DNA of 64,000 bases, from positions 6,491,501-6,555,500 of the forward strand of contig NZ_CP130630.1 of assembly GCF_030551255.1 (NCBI RefSeq). The letters run 5' to 3'. Of this stretch, positions 8,092 through 16,712 are shown piece by piece. This DNA comes from Streptomyces sp. NL15-2K (GTDB lineage Bacteria; Actinomycetota; Actinomycetes; Streptomycetales; Streptomycetaceae). How positions within the stretch are numbered: position 1 is the first letter of the stretch; the number at the start of each line of letters is the position of its first letter. The notes beneath the pieces were generated by a model. The model did no database searches. It was not told the origin of the DNA and saw only the letters and a program-made list of their open reading frames with translations. The position numbers were made by a program, and so were the translations under genes.

Positions 8092-9609
8092 GTGAGTAAC
8101 TCCAGCCTGTCCGCCCTGCCCGCCTCCGACCGTCCCGACGTCACCGCCCGGCTGCGGGATGCGCTCCTAGGGGCCTCCTTCACCGCCGACGGGCTGCTCG
8201 ACCTGCTCGGAGCGCCCGCGTACGCGGCCCTCGCGCGCAGCGAGATCGTGCCCGCGCTCCGGGCGACACGCGGCGACACGTCGCTGGAGATGCTCGTACG
8301 GCTGTTCCTGTTGCAGCAGCCCGTGCCGCACGCGCGCGTGGCGGGCGTTCTGCCCGTCGACGCGTGCCTGGAGAGCGGGTGGCTGGTTCGTGCGGGCGCG
8401 GACGAGGTCGCGGCGGCCGTGGACGTACGGCCGTACGGCGGGCCTCGTGGCGAGGACTGGTTCATCGTGTCCGACCTGGGGTGCGCGGTCGGCGGGGCGG
8501 GCGGCATCGGGAGCCGGGAGGAGGGCGTGGTCCTCGGCGTCGGCGGTGCCTCCACGACCCTCGCCGGCATCACCGTCCGTACGCCCGTCTCCGCCGCCCT
8601 CGATCTCGGCACCGGCTCCGGGATCCAGGCGCTGCACGCCGCCCAGCACGCCACGCGCGTGACGGCGACCGACCTCAACCCGCGCGCGCTGCACATCACG
8701 GCGCTCACGCTGGCACTGTCCGGCGCCCCGGCCGCCGACCTGCGCGAGGGCTCGCTGTTCGAGCCGCTCCGGGACGACGAGACGTACGACCTGATCGTGT
8801 CGAACCCGCCCTTCGTGATCTCGCCGGGCGCGCGGCTGACGTACCGCGACGCCGGGATGGGCGGGGACGATCTGTGCCGCACGCTCGTTCAGCAGGCGGG
8901 GGAACGGCTGAGGGAGGGCGGGTTCGCGCAGTTCCTCGCCAACTGGCAGCACGTGGAGGGGGAGGACTGGCAGGACAGGCTCAGGGCGTGGGTGCCGCGC
9001 GGGTGCGACGCCTGGATCGTGCAGCGCGAGGTGCAGGACGTCACGCAGTACGCCGAGCTCTGGCTCAGGGACGCCGGTGACCACCGGGCCGACCCGGCCG
9101 AGTACCAGGCGCGGTACGACGCGTGGCTGGACGAGTTCGAGGCGCGCAAGGTGAAGGCCGTGGGCTTCGGGTGGATCACCCTGCGGAAGACGGGTGCCGC
9201 CGTGCCCTCCGTCACCGCGGAGGAGTGGCCGCATCCGGTCGAACAGCCACTCGGTGAGACGGTCCGGGAGCATTTCAAGCGCCTCGACTATCTGCGGACG
9301 CACGACGACGCGGCCCTGCTCACGGGGCACTTCAAACTCGCTCCCGAGATCGTCCAGGAGCAGGTCGGACTGCCCGGCGCCGAGGACCCGGAGCACGTGG
9401 TGCTGCGCCAGAACCGCGGGATGCGGCGCGCCACTAAGGTGGACACGGTCGGCGCGGGATTCGCAGGCGTGTGCGACGGTTCGCTGAGCGCGGGGCGGAT
9501 TCTGGACGCCATCGCACAACTGGTGGGCGAGGATCCGGTACTGCTGCGCGACCGCACACCCGCGCAGATCCGGCTGCTGGTGGAGCAGGGGTTCCTCGAA
9601 CCGGCCTGA
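8092..9609 (+). CDS. SAM-dependent methyltransferase, HemK/PrmC-like fold
   Basis: A 505-aa class I methyltransferase. The N-terminal ~165 residues are a family-specific domain. The Rossmann motif I A-L-D-L-G-T-G-S-G-I lies near residues 169-178, and N-P-P-F begins at Asn238, the motif IV of enzymes that methylate amide or exocyclic amino nitrogens (PrmC, RlmG, RsmC types). The C-terminal ~170 residues are another family-specific domain. The substrate cannot be told from sequence; rRNA, protein Gln or DNA are all possible. It starts at GTG 8092 with GGGAA just upstream, a short leader and no strong ribosome site. Confidence 0.8.
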   Translation: MSNSSLSALPASDRPDVTARLRDALLGASFTADGLLDLLGAPAYAALARSEIVPALRATRGDTSLEMLVRLFLLQQPVPHARVAGVLPVDACLESGWLVRAGADEVAAAVDVRPYGGPRGEDWFIVSDLGCAVGGAGGIGSREEGVVLGVGGASTTLAGITVRTPVSAALDLGTGSGIQALHAAQHATRVTATDLNPRALHITALTLALSGAPAADLREGSLFEPLRDDETYDLIVSNPPFVISPGARLTYRDAGMGGDDLCRTLVQQAGERLREGGFAQFLANWQHVEGEDWQDRLRAWVPRGCDAWIVQREVQDVTQYAELWLRDAGDHRADPAEYQARYDAWLDEFEARKVKAVGFGWITLRKTGAAVPSVTAEEWPHPVEQPLGETVREHFKRLDYLRTHDDAALLTGHFKLAPEIVQEQVGLPGAEDPEHVVLRQNRGMRRATKVDTVGAGFAGVCDGSLSAGRILDAIAQLVGEDPVLLRDRTPAQIRLLVEQGFLEPA

Positions 9610-9892
9610 TTCCGGCGACGGTGTCACGTGCGAGGTGTGCTTGTGTGCGAGTCCGTAGGACGACCGGCAAGATACCTGCGCCCGGGTCGGTCTGCGCCCG
9701 GGACAGGAGGAGATCCTCGGACGAGGTGCGAGGACGGACACCCCCCGACACGCCCCGTCCTGAAGGCCGGGGGAGGGGCGTCCACAGCCGTGCCGGCCCC
9801 GCGTTCACCTGGGGTTCGCCTGTCCGCCGCCCGTGCGTGTCAGCCTCCACGGGCTGGGCACTCGCAAGGGAAGAAAAGGGGCGCACACGGCC
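9610..9892. other. Non-coding interval between methyltransferase and small membrane protein
   Basis: This 283-nt stretch has no convincing gene: all frames give Arg/Pro-rich translation typical of antisense or non-coding high-GC DNA. It includes a G/C-rich patch at 9761-9780 (CCCGTCCTGAAGGCCGGGGG) that recalls the ends of IS200/IS605-type elements, but no transposase is present. The promoter of the downstream small gene may lie here. Confidence 0.4.
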
Positions 9893-10090
9893 ATGGAGAG
9901 CGGACCGGCGATCTTCGCGGGAGTGGTGTTCGGCCTGTTCGGAGTCGGGCTGCTGGTGTGGACCGTGGCCCGTGTCCGGCATCGTGAACCGGTCGCCCAC
10001 GGTGTGAGCCCCGTCGCATCGGCGACCCTCGCGACCGTCGCCGCGGTGATCGCGTTGGCCGTCGGAACATGGTGCTTCTCCCGCGTCTGA
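9893..10090 (+). CDS. Small two-helix membrane protein
   Basis: A 65-aa protein with two hydrophobic segments (about residues 6-25 and 41-60) separated by a basic turn R-V-R-H-R. The ATG at 9893 follows a GAAAAGGGG purine tract. A small membrane protein at this site ahead of topA is conserved in streptomycetes as I recall; the function is unknown. Confidence 0.6.
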   Translation: MESGPAIFAGVVFGLFGVGLLVWTVARVRHREPVAHGVSPVASATLATVAAVIALAVGTWCFSRV

Positions 10091-10348
10091 CGGCGGCCTT
10101 GGAGCTCCGGCCCGGGTACGGCCCAGGTAATTGGGAGATCACCCTCCGGATAGGCTCGAAAAGGCTGGTCGGTACTCCGGGCGGCAGGAATGGCGGTAGT
10201 CGGGTTACCGTTCGAGTGGCCGTTGCGGGCTTTTCCCGTTTGACACGGGGGCGGGATGTACCGTCACACTCCGCAGCGTCAGCATGACCGCACCCCGGGA
10301 CCAAGCCCTGGGGAGAGACCCCAGCGTCGACCGGAGAGAAGAGCGAAG
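10091..10348 (+). promoter_or_regulatory. topA upstream region with TTGACA element
   Basis: A 258-nt leader before topA. A consensus -35 hexamer TTGACA occurs at 10240-10245; the matching -10 is unclear (TCACAC at an 18-nt spacing is poor). In S. coelicolor topA transcription rises when DNA is over-negatively supercoiled, and unusual promoter spacing is thought to contribute, so this region is the likely supercoiling sensor. The ribosome site is GGAGAGAAGAG just before the TTG start. Confidence 0.45.
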
Positions 10349-13171
10349 TTGTCCCCGACCAGCGAGACCGCACAGGGCGGCCGCCGACTCGTCATCGTCG
10401 AGTCGCCTGCCAAGGCGAAGACGATCAAGGGCTATCTCGGCCCCGGATACGTAGTCGAGGCGAGCGTCGGGCACATCCGCGACCTCCCCAACGGCGCCGC
10501 GGAGGTGCCCGAGAAGTACACCGGCGAGGTCCGCCGCCTCGGCGTGGACGTCGATCACGACTTCCAGCCCATCTATGTGGTCAACGCCGACAAGAGAGCG
10601 CAGGTCAAGAAGCTCAAGGACCTGCTGAAGGACTCCGACGAGCTCTTCCTCGCCACCGATGAGGACCGCGAGGGCGAGGCGATCGCCTGGCACCTCCAGG
10701 AGGTGCTCAAGCCCAAGGTCCCGGTCAAGCGGATGGTCTTCCACGAGATCACCAAGGCCGCGATCCAGGCCGCCGTCGCCAACCCGCGCGAGCTGAACCA
10801 GAAGCTGGTCGACGCCCAGGAGACCCGCCGCATCCTCGACCGTCTCTACGGCTACGAGGTCTCGCCGGTCCTGTGGAAGAAGGTCATGCCGCGCCTGTCG
10901 GCCGGCCGTGTCCAGTCGGTCGCGACACGTCTCGTCGTGGAGCGGGAACGCGAGCGCATCGCCTTCCGTTCTGCTGAGTACTGGGACCTGACGGGCACCT
11001 TCGCGACCGGCCGCGCGGGGGACGCGTCGGACCCGTCGTCGCTGGTCGCCCGCCTCCAGACCGTCGACGGCAGGCGGGTCGCGCAGGGCCGCGACTTCGA
11101 CTCCCTGGGACAACTCAAGAGCGCGAACATCCTCCACCTCGACGAGGCGAACGCCCGCGCCCTGGCCGCCGCCCTGGAGAACACGCGGTTCTCCGTCCGC
11201 TCCGTCGAGTCGAAGCCGTACCGCCGCTCGCCCTACGCCCCGTTCCGTACGACGACGCTCCAGCAGGAAGCATCGAGGAAGCTCGGCTTCGGCGCGAAGG
11301 CCACGATGCAGATCGCGCAGAAGCTGTACGAGAACGGCTTCATCACGTACATGCGTACGGACTCCACCACCCTGTCGGACACGGCGATCGCCGCCGCCCG
11401 CGCCCAGGTCACGCAGCTGTACGGCGCCGACTACCTGCCGGCACAGCCGCGGACGTACGCCGGAAAGGTCAAGAACGCGCAGGAGGCGCACGAGGCGATC
11501 CGCCCCTCGGGTGACCGCTTCCGCACGCCTGCCGAGACCGGCCTGACCGGCGACCAGTTCCGGCTCTACGAGCTGATCTGGAAGCGGACCGTCGCCTCCC
11601 AGATGAAGGACGCGACCGGTAACAGCGTGACGGTGAAGATCGGTGGCGCCGCCGCCGACGGCCGGGACGTCGAGTTCAGCGCCTCTGGCAAGACGATCAC
11701 CTTCCACGGCTTCCTGAAGGCGTACGTCGAGGGCGCCGACGACCCGAACGCCGAGCTGGACGACCGCGAGCGCCGTCTGCCCCAGGTCCACGAGGGCGAC
11801 GCGCTGAGCGCCGAGGAGATCACGGTCGACGGGCACGCCACCAAGCCCCCGGCCCGCTACACCGAGGCCAGCCTGGTCAAGGAGCTCGAAGAGCGCGAGA
11901 TCGGCCGCCCGTCGACGTACGCGTCGATCATCGGCACGATCCTCGACCGCGGCTATGTCTTCAAGAAGGGCACGGCCCTCGTGCCGTCCTTCCTGTCCTT
12001 CGCCGTGGTCAACCTCCTGGAGAAGCACTTCGGGCGGCTCGTCGACTACGACTTCACCGCCAAGATGGAGGATGACCTCGACCGCATCGCACGCGGCGAG
12101 GCGCAGGCCGTGCCGTGGCTGAAGCGGTTCTACTTCGGCGAGGGCACCGGCAACGGCGGCGCGGCCGAGGCCGGCAACGGCGACGGGGACCACCTCGGCG
12201 GCCTCAAGGAGCTGGTGACCGACCTGGGCGCCATCGACGCGCGCGAGGTGTCGTCGTTCCCGGTGGGCAGCGGCATCGTGCTGCGGGTCGGACGCTACGG
12301 CCCGTACGTCGAGCGCGGCGAGAAGGACTCCGAGAACCATCAGCGCGCGGACGTCCCCGAGGACCTGGCCCCGGACGAGCTGAGTGTCGAGTACGCGGAG
12401 GAGCTGCTCGCCAAGCCGAGCGGCGACTTCGAGCTGGGCACCGACCCGTCGACGGGCCACCAGATCATCGCCAGGGACGGACGCTACGGCCCGTACGTCA
12501 CCGAGGTGCTCCCCGAGGGCACCCCGAAGACCGGCAAGAACGCCGTCAAGCCGCGTACGGCTTCGCTGTTCAAGTCGATGTCGCTGGACACGGTGACCCT
12601 CGAGGATGCCCTGAAGCTGATGTCGCTGCCGCGCGTCGTCGGCACGGACGCGGACGGCGTGGAGATCACCGCGCAGAACGGCCGCTACGGCCCGTACCTG
12701 AAGAAGGGCACGGACTCGAGGTCCCTGCAGTCCGAGGAGCAGCTGTTCACGATCACGCTGGAGGAGGCGCAGGCGATCTACGCCCAGCCCAAGCAGCGTG
12801 GCCGGGCCGCCGCCAAGCCGCCGCTGAAGGAACTGGGCGAGGACCCGGTCAGCAAGAAGCCGGTCGTCGTCAAGGACGGTCGCTTCGGGCCGTACGTCAC
12901 CGACGGGGAGACCAACGCGACGCTGCGCTCCGGCGACAGCGTCGAGGAGATCACCCCGGAGCGCGGCTTCGAACTCCTCGCCGAGAAGCGGGCGAAGGCG
13001 CCCGCCAAGAAGACGGCGAAGAAGGCCACCGCGAAGAAGGCCGCCCCGGCCAAGAAGACGGCCGCCAAGAAGACCGCGGCGAAGAAGACGACGACAGCCG
13101 TGAAGAAGACGACCGCCAAGAAGACCACCGCGAAGAAGGCGACGGCTTCGAAGACGGCTTCGGAGGACTGA
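10349..13171 (+). CDS. topA: DNA topoisomerase I
   Basis: A 940-aa type IA topoisomerase that relaxes negative supercoils. The Toprim domain is at the N-terminus (V-I-V-E-S-P-A-K-A-K and, downstream, D-E-D-R-E-G-E-A-I-A-W-H). The DNA-cleaving tyrosine is Tyr334 in F-I-T-Y-M-R-T-D-S. Instead of zinc fingers the C-terminal part carries at least four G-R-Y/F-G-P-Y-V/L repeats (TOPRIM_C type). It ends in a ~55-residue Lys/Ala/Thr tail as in other actinobacterial TopA proteins, where such tails raise processivity. The start is TTG 10349 with GGAGAG upstream; the protein then begins S-P-T-S-E-T like S. coelicolor TopA. Confidence 0.96.
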   Translation: MSPTSETAQGGRRLVIVESPAKAKTIKGYLGPGYVVEASVGHIRDLPNGAAEVPEKYTGEVRRLGVDVDHDFQPIYVVNADKRAQVKKLKDLLKDSDELFLATDEDREGEAIAWHLQEVLKPKVPVKRMVFHEITKAAIQAAVANPRELNQKLVDAQETRRILDRLYGYEVSPVLWKKVMPRLSAGRVQSVATRLVVERERERIAFRSAEYWDLTGTFATGRAGDASDPSSLVARLQTVDGRRVAQGRDFDSLGQLKSANILHLDEANARALAAALENTRFSVRSVESKPYRRSPYAPFRTTTLQQEASRKLGFGAKATMQIAQKLYENGFITYMRTDSTTLSDTAIAAARAQVTQLYGADYLPAQPRTYAGKVKNAQEAHEAIRPSGDRFRTPAETGLTGDQFRLYELIWKRTVASQMKDATGNSVTVKIGGAAADGRDVEFSASGKTITFHGFLKAYVEGADDPNAELDDRERRLPQVHEGDALSAEEITVDGHATKPPARYTEASLVKELEEREIGRPSTYASIIGTILDRGYVFKKGTALVPSFLSFAVVNLLEKHFGRLVDYDFTAKMEDDLDRIARGEAQAVPWLKRFYFGEGTGNGGAAEAGNGDGDHLGGLKELVTDLGAIDAREVSSFPVGSGIVLRVGRYGPYVERGEKDSENHQRADVPEDLAPDELSVEYAEELLAKPSGDFELGTDPSTGHQIIARDGRYGPYVTEVLPEGTPKTGKNAVKPRTASLFKSMSLDTVTLEDALKLMSLPRVVGTDADGVEITAQNGRYGPYLKKGTDSRSLQSEEQLFTITLEEAQAIYAQPKQRGRAAAKPPLKELGEDPVSKKPVVVKDGRFGPYVTDGETNATLRSGDSVEEITPERGFELLAEKRAKAPAKKTAKKATAKKAAPAKKTAAKKTAAKKTTTAVKKTTAKKTTAKKATASKTASED

Positions 13172-13302
13172 GACGCGGAGGTCTGAGCGCGGGGGCCACC
13201 GCGGTGCGGTGGATCGAGCCGCGGAGGTCTGAGTCGCGGGGGAGTGAGCCGCGCCGCGTTTCTCCGGATTCCTCGGATTCCTCCACGGACGCTTCGCAAA
13301 AA

Positions 13303-13337
13303 GAACGCCCCGGCATCAGTTTGGTGTCGGGGCGTGC
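13303..13337. terminator. Hairpin between topA and the tmk fusion
   Basis: An inverted repeat ACGCCCCGGCATC / GGTGTCGGGGCGT (13305-13317 and 13323-13335, a few wobble pairs). The A-run sits on its left side, so the classic T-run would be on the minus strand. It may still end topA transcripts. Confidence 0.45.
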
Positions 13338-13390
13338 GTACGTTCGGACGGGCGCTCCGGGCTGTCGGTGGCTGCCGATAGGCTGAACAC

Positions 13391-16300
13391 ATGACCCGAG
13401 CCGAGCAGCCAACGGCCCCTCACCCGGCCCCCGACGACGCCCTGGTCGCGGACTCCCGCGAGCGCGCCGTCCGCGCTCTGCTGCGGCGACCGCAGCTGAA
13501 ACGGCTGTGGAGCGCCCAACTCGTGGGTGGTGTCGGCGACACCCTCGCGCTCCTTGTGCTGGTCGTCCTCGCCCTCCAAGCGGCGATCGCCGAGGGCTCC
13601 TTCGGCGGCGGCTACCGGGGCGTGGCGTTCGCAGTGGCGACCGTTTTCGCGGTGCGCGTCCTGGCGACGCTGCTCTTCGGGGCGGTCCTCCTCGGACCGC
13701 TCACCTCACTCACCTCCCAGGAGGGCCCCCTCGACCGCCGCTGGACCATGGTCGGCGCCGACGGGCTGCGGGCCGCGGTGCTCATCGTGGCGCCCCTGTG
13801 GATCGACTGGACGCCCGAGGACGCGCTGGCCGTCATCCTGGTCACCGCCTTCGTGACCGGAGTCGCCGAGCGCTTCTGGACGGTGTGCCGCGAGAGCGCG
13901 GCGCCCGCGCTGCTGCCCCCACCGCCCCCCGAGGGCGCGACGGTACGACCGCTGCCGGACCACATGGACACCCTGCGCCGCCTGTCGCTGCGTACGAGCT
14001 TCGTGGCGATCCCGCTCGCGGCCGCCGCGCTCGTCGTCGCGGCGCTGCTCAACAACCTGCTGGGCGCGGGAATCGCCTGGTTCGCCCAGCACCAGGCGGC
14101 CCTCGCGTCGTACGTCGCGGCCGGGCTGTTCGCCGCGTCCCTGTCCTTGCTGGTCTTCCTGGAGCTGCCCGACACGCGTACCCCGCGCGCGCGTTCACCG
14201 CTGGAGGGGCTGCGCCGGCCCAAGTCGGGCACGGGCGTCGACAAGGGCCGCACCGGCGCGATCCCGATGCTCGTGCTCGCCTGCTCGGCCGTCGCCGCGG
14301 CGGTGGCGGCCGCGGTGGGCGTCGCCGTGCTGCACGCCAAGGACCTGGGCGGCGGCCCGGTGATGTACGGGCTGCTGGTGTGCGCCCTGACCGGCGGAGT
14401 GGTCGTCGGCATCCGTACGGCGCCTTCCGTGCTGCCGTCGTTGTCGCGCCGTCGGCTGCTGTCGCTGGCGCTCGCCTTCACCGGCGTCGCGCTGCTGGCC
14501 GCCGGTCTCGTTCCGGACGTCACCAGCGTGGTGCTGATCCTCGCGCTGGCCGGCGTCGGCGCGGGCGTGGCCGCCAACACCGGCCACACACTGCTCGACC
14601 AGGAGGCCGAGGACAATCGCCGGGCGCGTACGACGGAGCATCTGCACGCGGTCGTACGGGTCTTGGTGGCGCTCGGCGCGGTGATCGCGCCCCTGGTGGC
14701 GGCGGCGATCGGCCCGCACCGCCTGGAGAACGGCAAGTTCGTGTTCGCGCACGGCGGCGCGGCCTTCACCCTGATGCTGGTCGGCGCGCTGCTGCTGCCG
14801 GTGGCCGCGCTGGTGCTGGCCAAGGTCGACGACCGTGCGGGTGTGTCACTGCGGCACGACCTCAGGGACGCGCTGCTCGGCGGCGACGACCCGGTGACGG
14901 CGCCCGCTTCGAACGGCTTCTTCATCGCCCTGGAGGGCGGCGACGGCGCCGGGAAGTCCACCCAGGCCGAGGCGCTCGCCGAGTGGATCAGGGCCAAGGG
15001 GCACGAGGTCGTGGTGACCCGCGAGCCGGGGGCCACGCCGGTGGGCAAGCGGCTGCGGTCGATCCTGCTGGACGTGTCGAGCGCCGGGCTGTCGCACCGG
15101 GCGGAAGCGCTGCTGTACGCGGCGGACCGCGCGGAGCACGTGGACACGGTCGTACGGCCCGCGCTGGAGCGCGGCGCGGTGGTCATCTCGGACCGGTACA
15201 TCGATTCCTCGGTGGCCTATCAGGGGGCGGGCCGTGATCTGTCCCCGACCGAGGTCGCCCGGATCAACCGCTGGGCGACGAACGGTCTCGTCCCGCACCT
15301 GACCGTGCTGCTGGACGTCTCGCCGGAGACCGCGCGCGAGCGGTTCACCGAGGCGCCGGACCGGCTGGAGTCGGAGCCGGCCGAGTTCCACGCGCGCGTG
15401 CGGTCCGGATTCCTGACCCTGGCCGCGGCCGACCCCGGGCGCTACCTGGTGGTGGACGCGGGGCAGGAGCCCGAGGCCGTCACGACCGTCATCCGGCACC
15501 GGCTGGACCAGGTACTGCCGCTGTCCGAGGCCGAGATCCAGGCCCAGGAGGAGGCGCGCCGCAAGGCCGAGGAGGAGGCCCGGCGCAAGGCGGAGGAAGA
15601 GGCCGCCCGCAAGGCCGAGGAGGAGCGCCTGGAGCGGGAGCGCCAGGAGCAGCTCGCGCGGCTGAAGGCCGAGGAAGAGGAGCGCAAGCGGCGCGAACTG
15701 GAGGAGGCGCAGCGACGCGAGGCCGAACGGCAGGCGGAGGAGGCCCGGCTGCGCGCCGAGGAGGCGCGTAAGCGGGCCGAGGAGGAGCGGCAGCGGCTCC
15801 TCGCGGAGGAGAAGGCGCGGGCCGAGGAAGAGGCCCGGCGCAAGGCCGCGGAGGACCGGCGCCGCAAGCAGGCCGAGGAGGAGGCCCGGCTGCGTGCCGA
15901 GGCCGAGGCACGGCGCCCGGAGAAGCAGCGGAAGGCGGAGGAGGCGCTGCTGCGGGCCGAGGAGGCACGGCGGCTGGCCGAGCAGGCGGCGGCCGCGGCG
16001 GAGGCCGGGCCGAAGCCGACGGCACCTCAGCCGGGGGCTCCCGGCGTCACGCCGGACGCGGCGACCGTACCGACACCGGTCGTGACGCCGACGAACGCGT
16101 CGGGCGGGCCGGCGGACGAGACGGCGGTGCTGCCGCGGGTCCGGGACCAGAAGGACCAGGGCGGCGAAGGGAACGCGCAGGGCGCGGGTGAGCGGGGCTC
16201 CGGCTCCGGTGGGCCCGACTCCGAGGTGACGACCGAGCTGCCGCAGCCGCCGGTTCCTCCGGGTGCGGCAGACGAGACCGCCGTACTGCCCTCCGTGGCG

Positions 16301-16609
16301 CCGGACGGTGCCGCCGACGAGACCGCGGTGCTTCCGCCCGTGCGGGACGAGGGCACCGCGGACCGGGTTCCTCCGGGGTTCTTCCGGGACGAGCGGCCGG
16401 GGGTGCGGCCGGACGGTACCGAGGACCGCACGCGTGAGCTGCCGCAGGTCGACGAGGACGGGGCGCCTCGGCGGCGGACGCGGTCCGACTGGGCCGAGGA
16501 GACGCCGCTGGACGACCTGCCGACGTTGGCGGACGAGCTGCTCGGTCCGCGGGAGGACGAGGAGTTCGACGACGGGCGGGGACGACGCGGACGGGGACGG
16601 CGGGGCTGA
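13391..16609 (+). CDS. tmk: Fusion of MFS-like membrane domain and thymidylate kinase
   Basis: A 1072-aa protein in three parts. Residues 1-~500 form a polytopic membrane domain of MFS type with about 12 hydrophobic segments. Residues ~508-720 are dTMP kinase: P-loop G-D-G-A-G-K-S-T (Lys522), D-R-Y-I-D-S-S-V-A-Y-Q, and the preceding T-R-E-P-G motif. Residues ~720-880 are a highly charged Glu/Arg/Ala/Lys coiled-coil rich in A-E-E-E-A-R units. The last ~190 residues are disordered and repeat the motif A-D-E-T-A-V-L-P three times, with related E-L-P-Q copies. The kinase makes dTDP for DNA synthesis; why it is tethered to a transporter-like domain is unknown, but the fusion is standard in Streptomyces. 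No separate tmk is seen here. Confidence 0.9.
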   Translation: MTRAEQPTAPHPAPDDALVADSRERAVRALLRRPQLKRLWSAQLVGGVGDTLALLVLVVLALQAAIAEGSFGGGYRGVAFAVATVFAVRVLATLLFGAVLLGPLTSLTSQEGPLDRRWTMVGADGLRAAVLIVAPLWIDWTPEDALAVILVTAFVTGVAERFWTVCRESAAPALLPPPPPEGATVRPLPDHMDTLRRLSLRTSFVAIPLAAAALVVAALLNNLLGAGIAWFAQHQAALASYVAAGLFAASLSLLVFLELPDTRTPRARSPLEGLRRPKSGTGVDKGRTGAIPMLVLACSAVAAAVAAAVGVAVLHAKDLGGGPVMYGLLVCALTGGVVVGIRTAPSVLPSLSRRRLLSLALAFTGVALLAAGLVPDVTSVVLILALAGVGAGVAANTGHTLLDQEAEDNRRARTTEHLHAVVRVLVALGAVIAPLVAAAIGPHRLENGKFVFAHGGAAFTLMLVGALLLPVAALVLAKVDDRAGVSLRHDLRDALLGGDDPVTAPASNGFFIALEGGDGAGKSTQAEALAEWIRAKGHEVVVTREPGATPVGKRLRSILLDVSSAGLSHRAEALLYAADRAEHVDTVVRPALERGAVVISDRYIDSSVAYQGAGRDLSPTEVARINRWATNGLVPHLTVLLDVSPETARERFTEAPDRLESEPAEFHARVRSGFLTLAAADPGRYLVVDAGQEPEAVTTVIRHRLDQVLPLSEAEIQAQEEARRKAEEEARRKAEEEAARKAEEERLERERQEQLARLKAEEEERKRRELEEAQRREAERQAEEARLRAEEARKRAEEERQRLLAEEKARAEEEARRKAAEDRRRKQAEEEARLRAEAEARRPEKQRKAEEALLRAEEARRLAEQAAAAAEAGPKPTAPQPGAPGVTPDAATVPTPVVTPTNASGGPADETAVLPRVRDQKDQGGEGNAQGAGERGSGSGGPDSEVTTELPQPPVPPGAADETAVLPSVAPDGAADETAVLPPVRDEGTADRVPPGFFRDERPGVRPDGTEDRTRELPQVDEDGAPRRRTRSDWAEETPLDDLPTLADELLGPREDEEFDDGRGRRGRGRRG

Positions 16610-16712
16610 GCCCGCCTCGTTGCTGGGGCCCCGTTGCTGGTGCCTCGTTGTCAGTGCCGCCGTCCACAATGGATCCCGTACCGCGTGACATGACGAAAGG
16701 GCGGGGTGAGGG

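Noticed and set aside
9761..9780. Possible end of an IS200/IS605 element
   Set aside because: Only a short G/C-rich resemblance, with no hairpin pair and no transposase nearby.
10205..12460. Very long open frame antisense to topA
   Set aside because: Its composition is the complement of topA's codon bias, it matches no family, and topA is beyond doubt. Such mirror frames also occur opposite the S53 protease (40760-43132), the tmk fusion and the SpoIIE-type gene.
13000..13165. Lysine-rich repeats at the topA 3' end as a frameshift or artefact
   Set aside because: Lys/Ala/Thr tails are normal for actinobacterial TopA and the frame is clean to the stop.
15540..15980. Repeated A-E-E-E-A-R coding units considered as a DNA repeat or CRISPR-like array
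   Set aside because: Units are irregular, in frame and explained by a charged coiled-coil in the thymidylate kinase fusion. No CRISPR repeats were seen anywhere.
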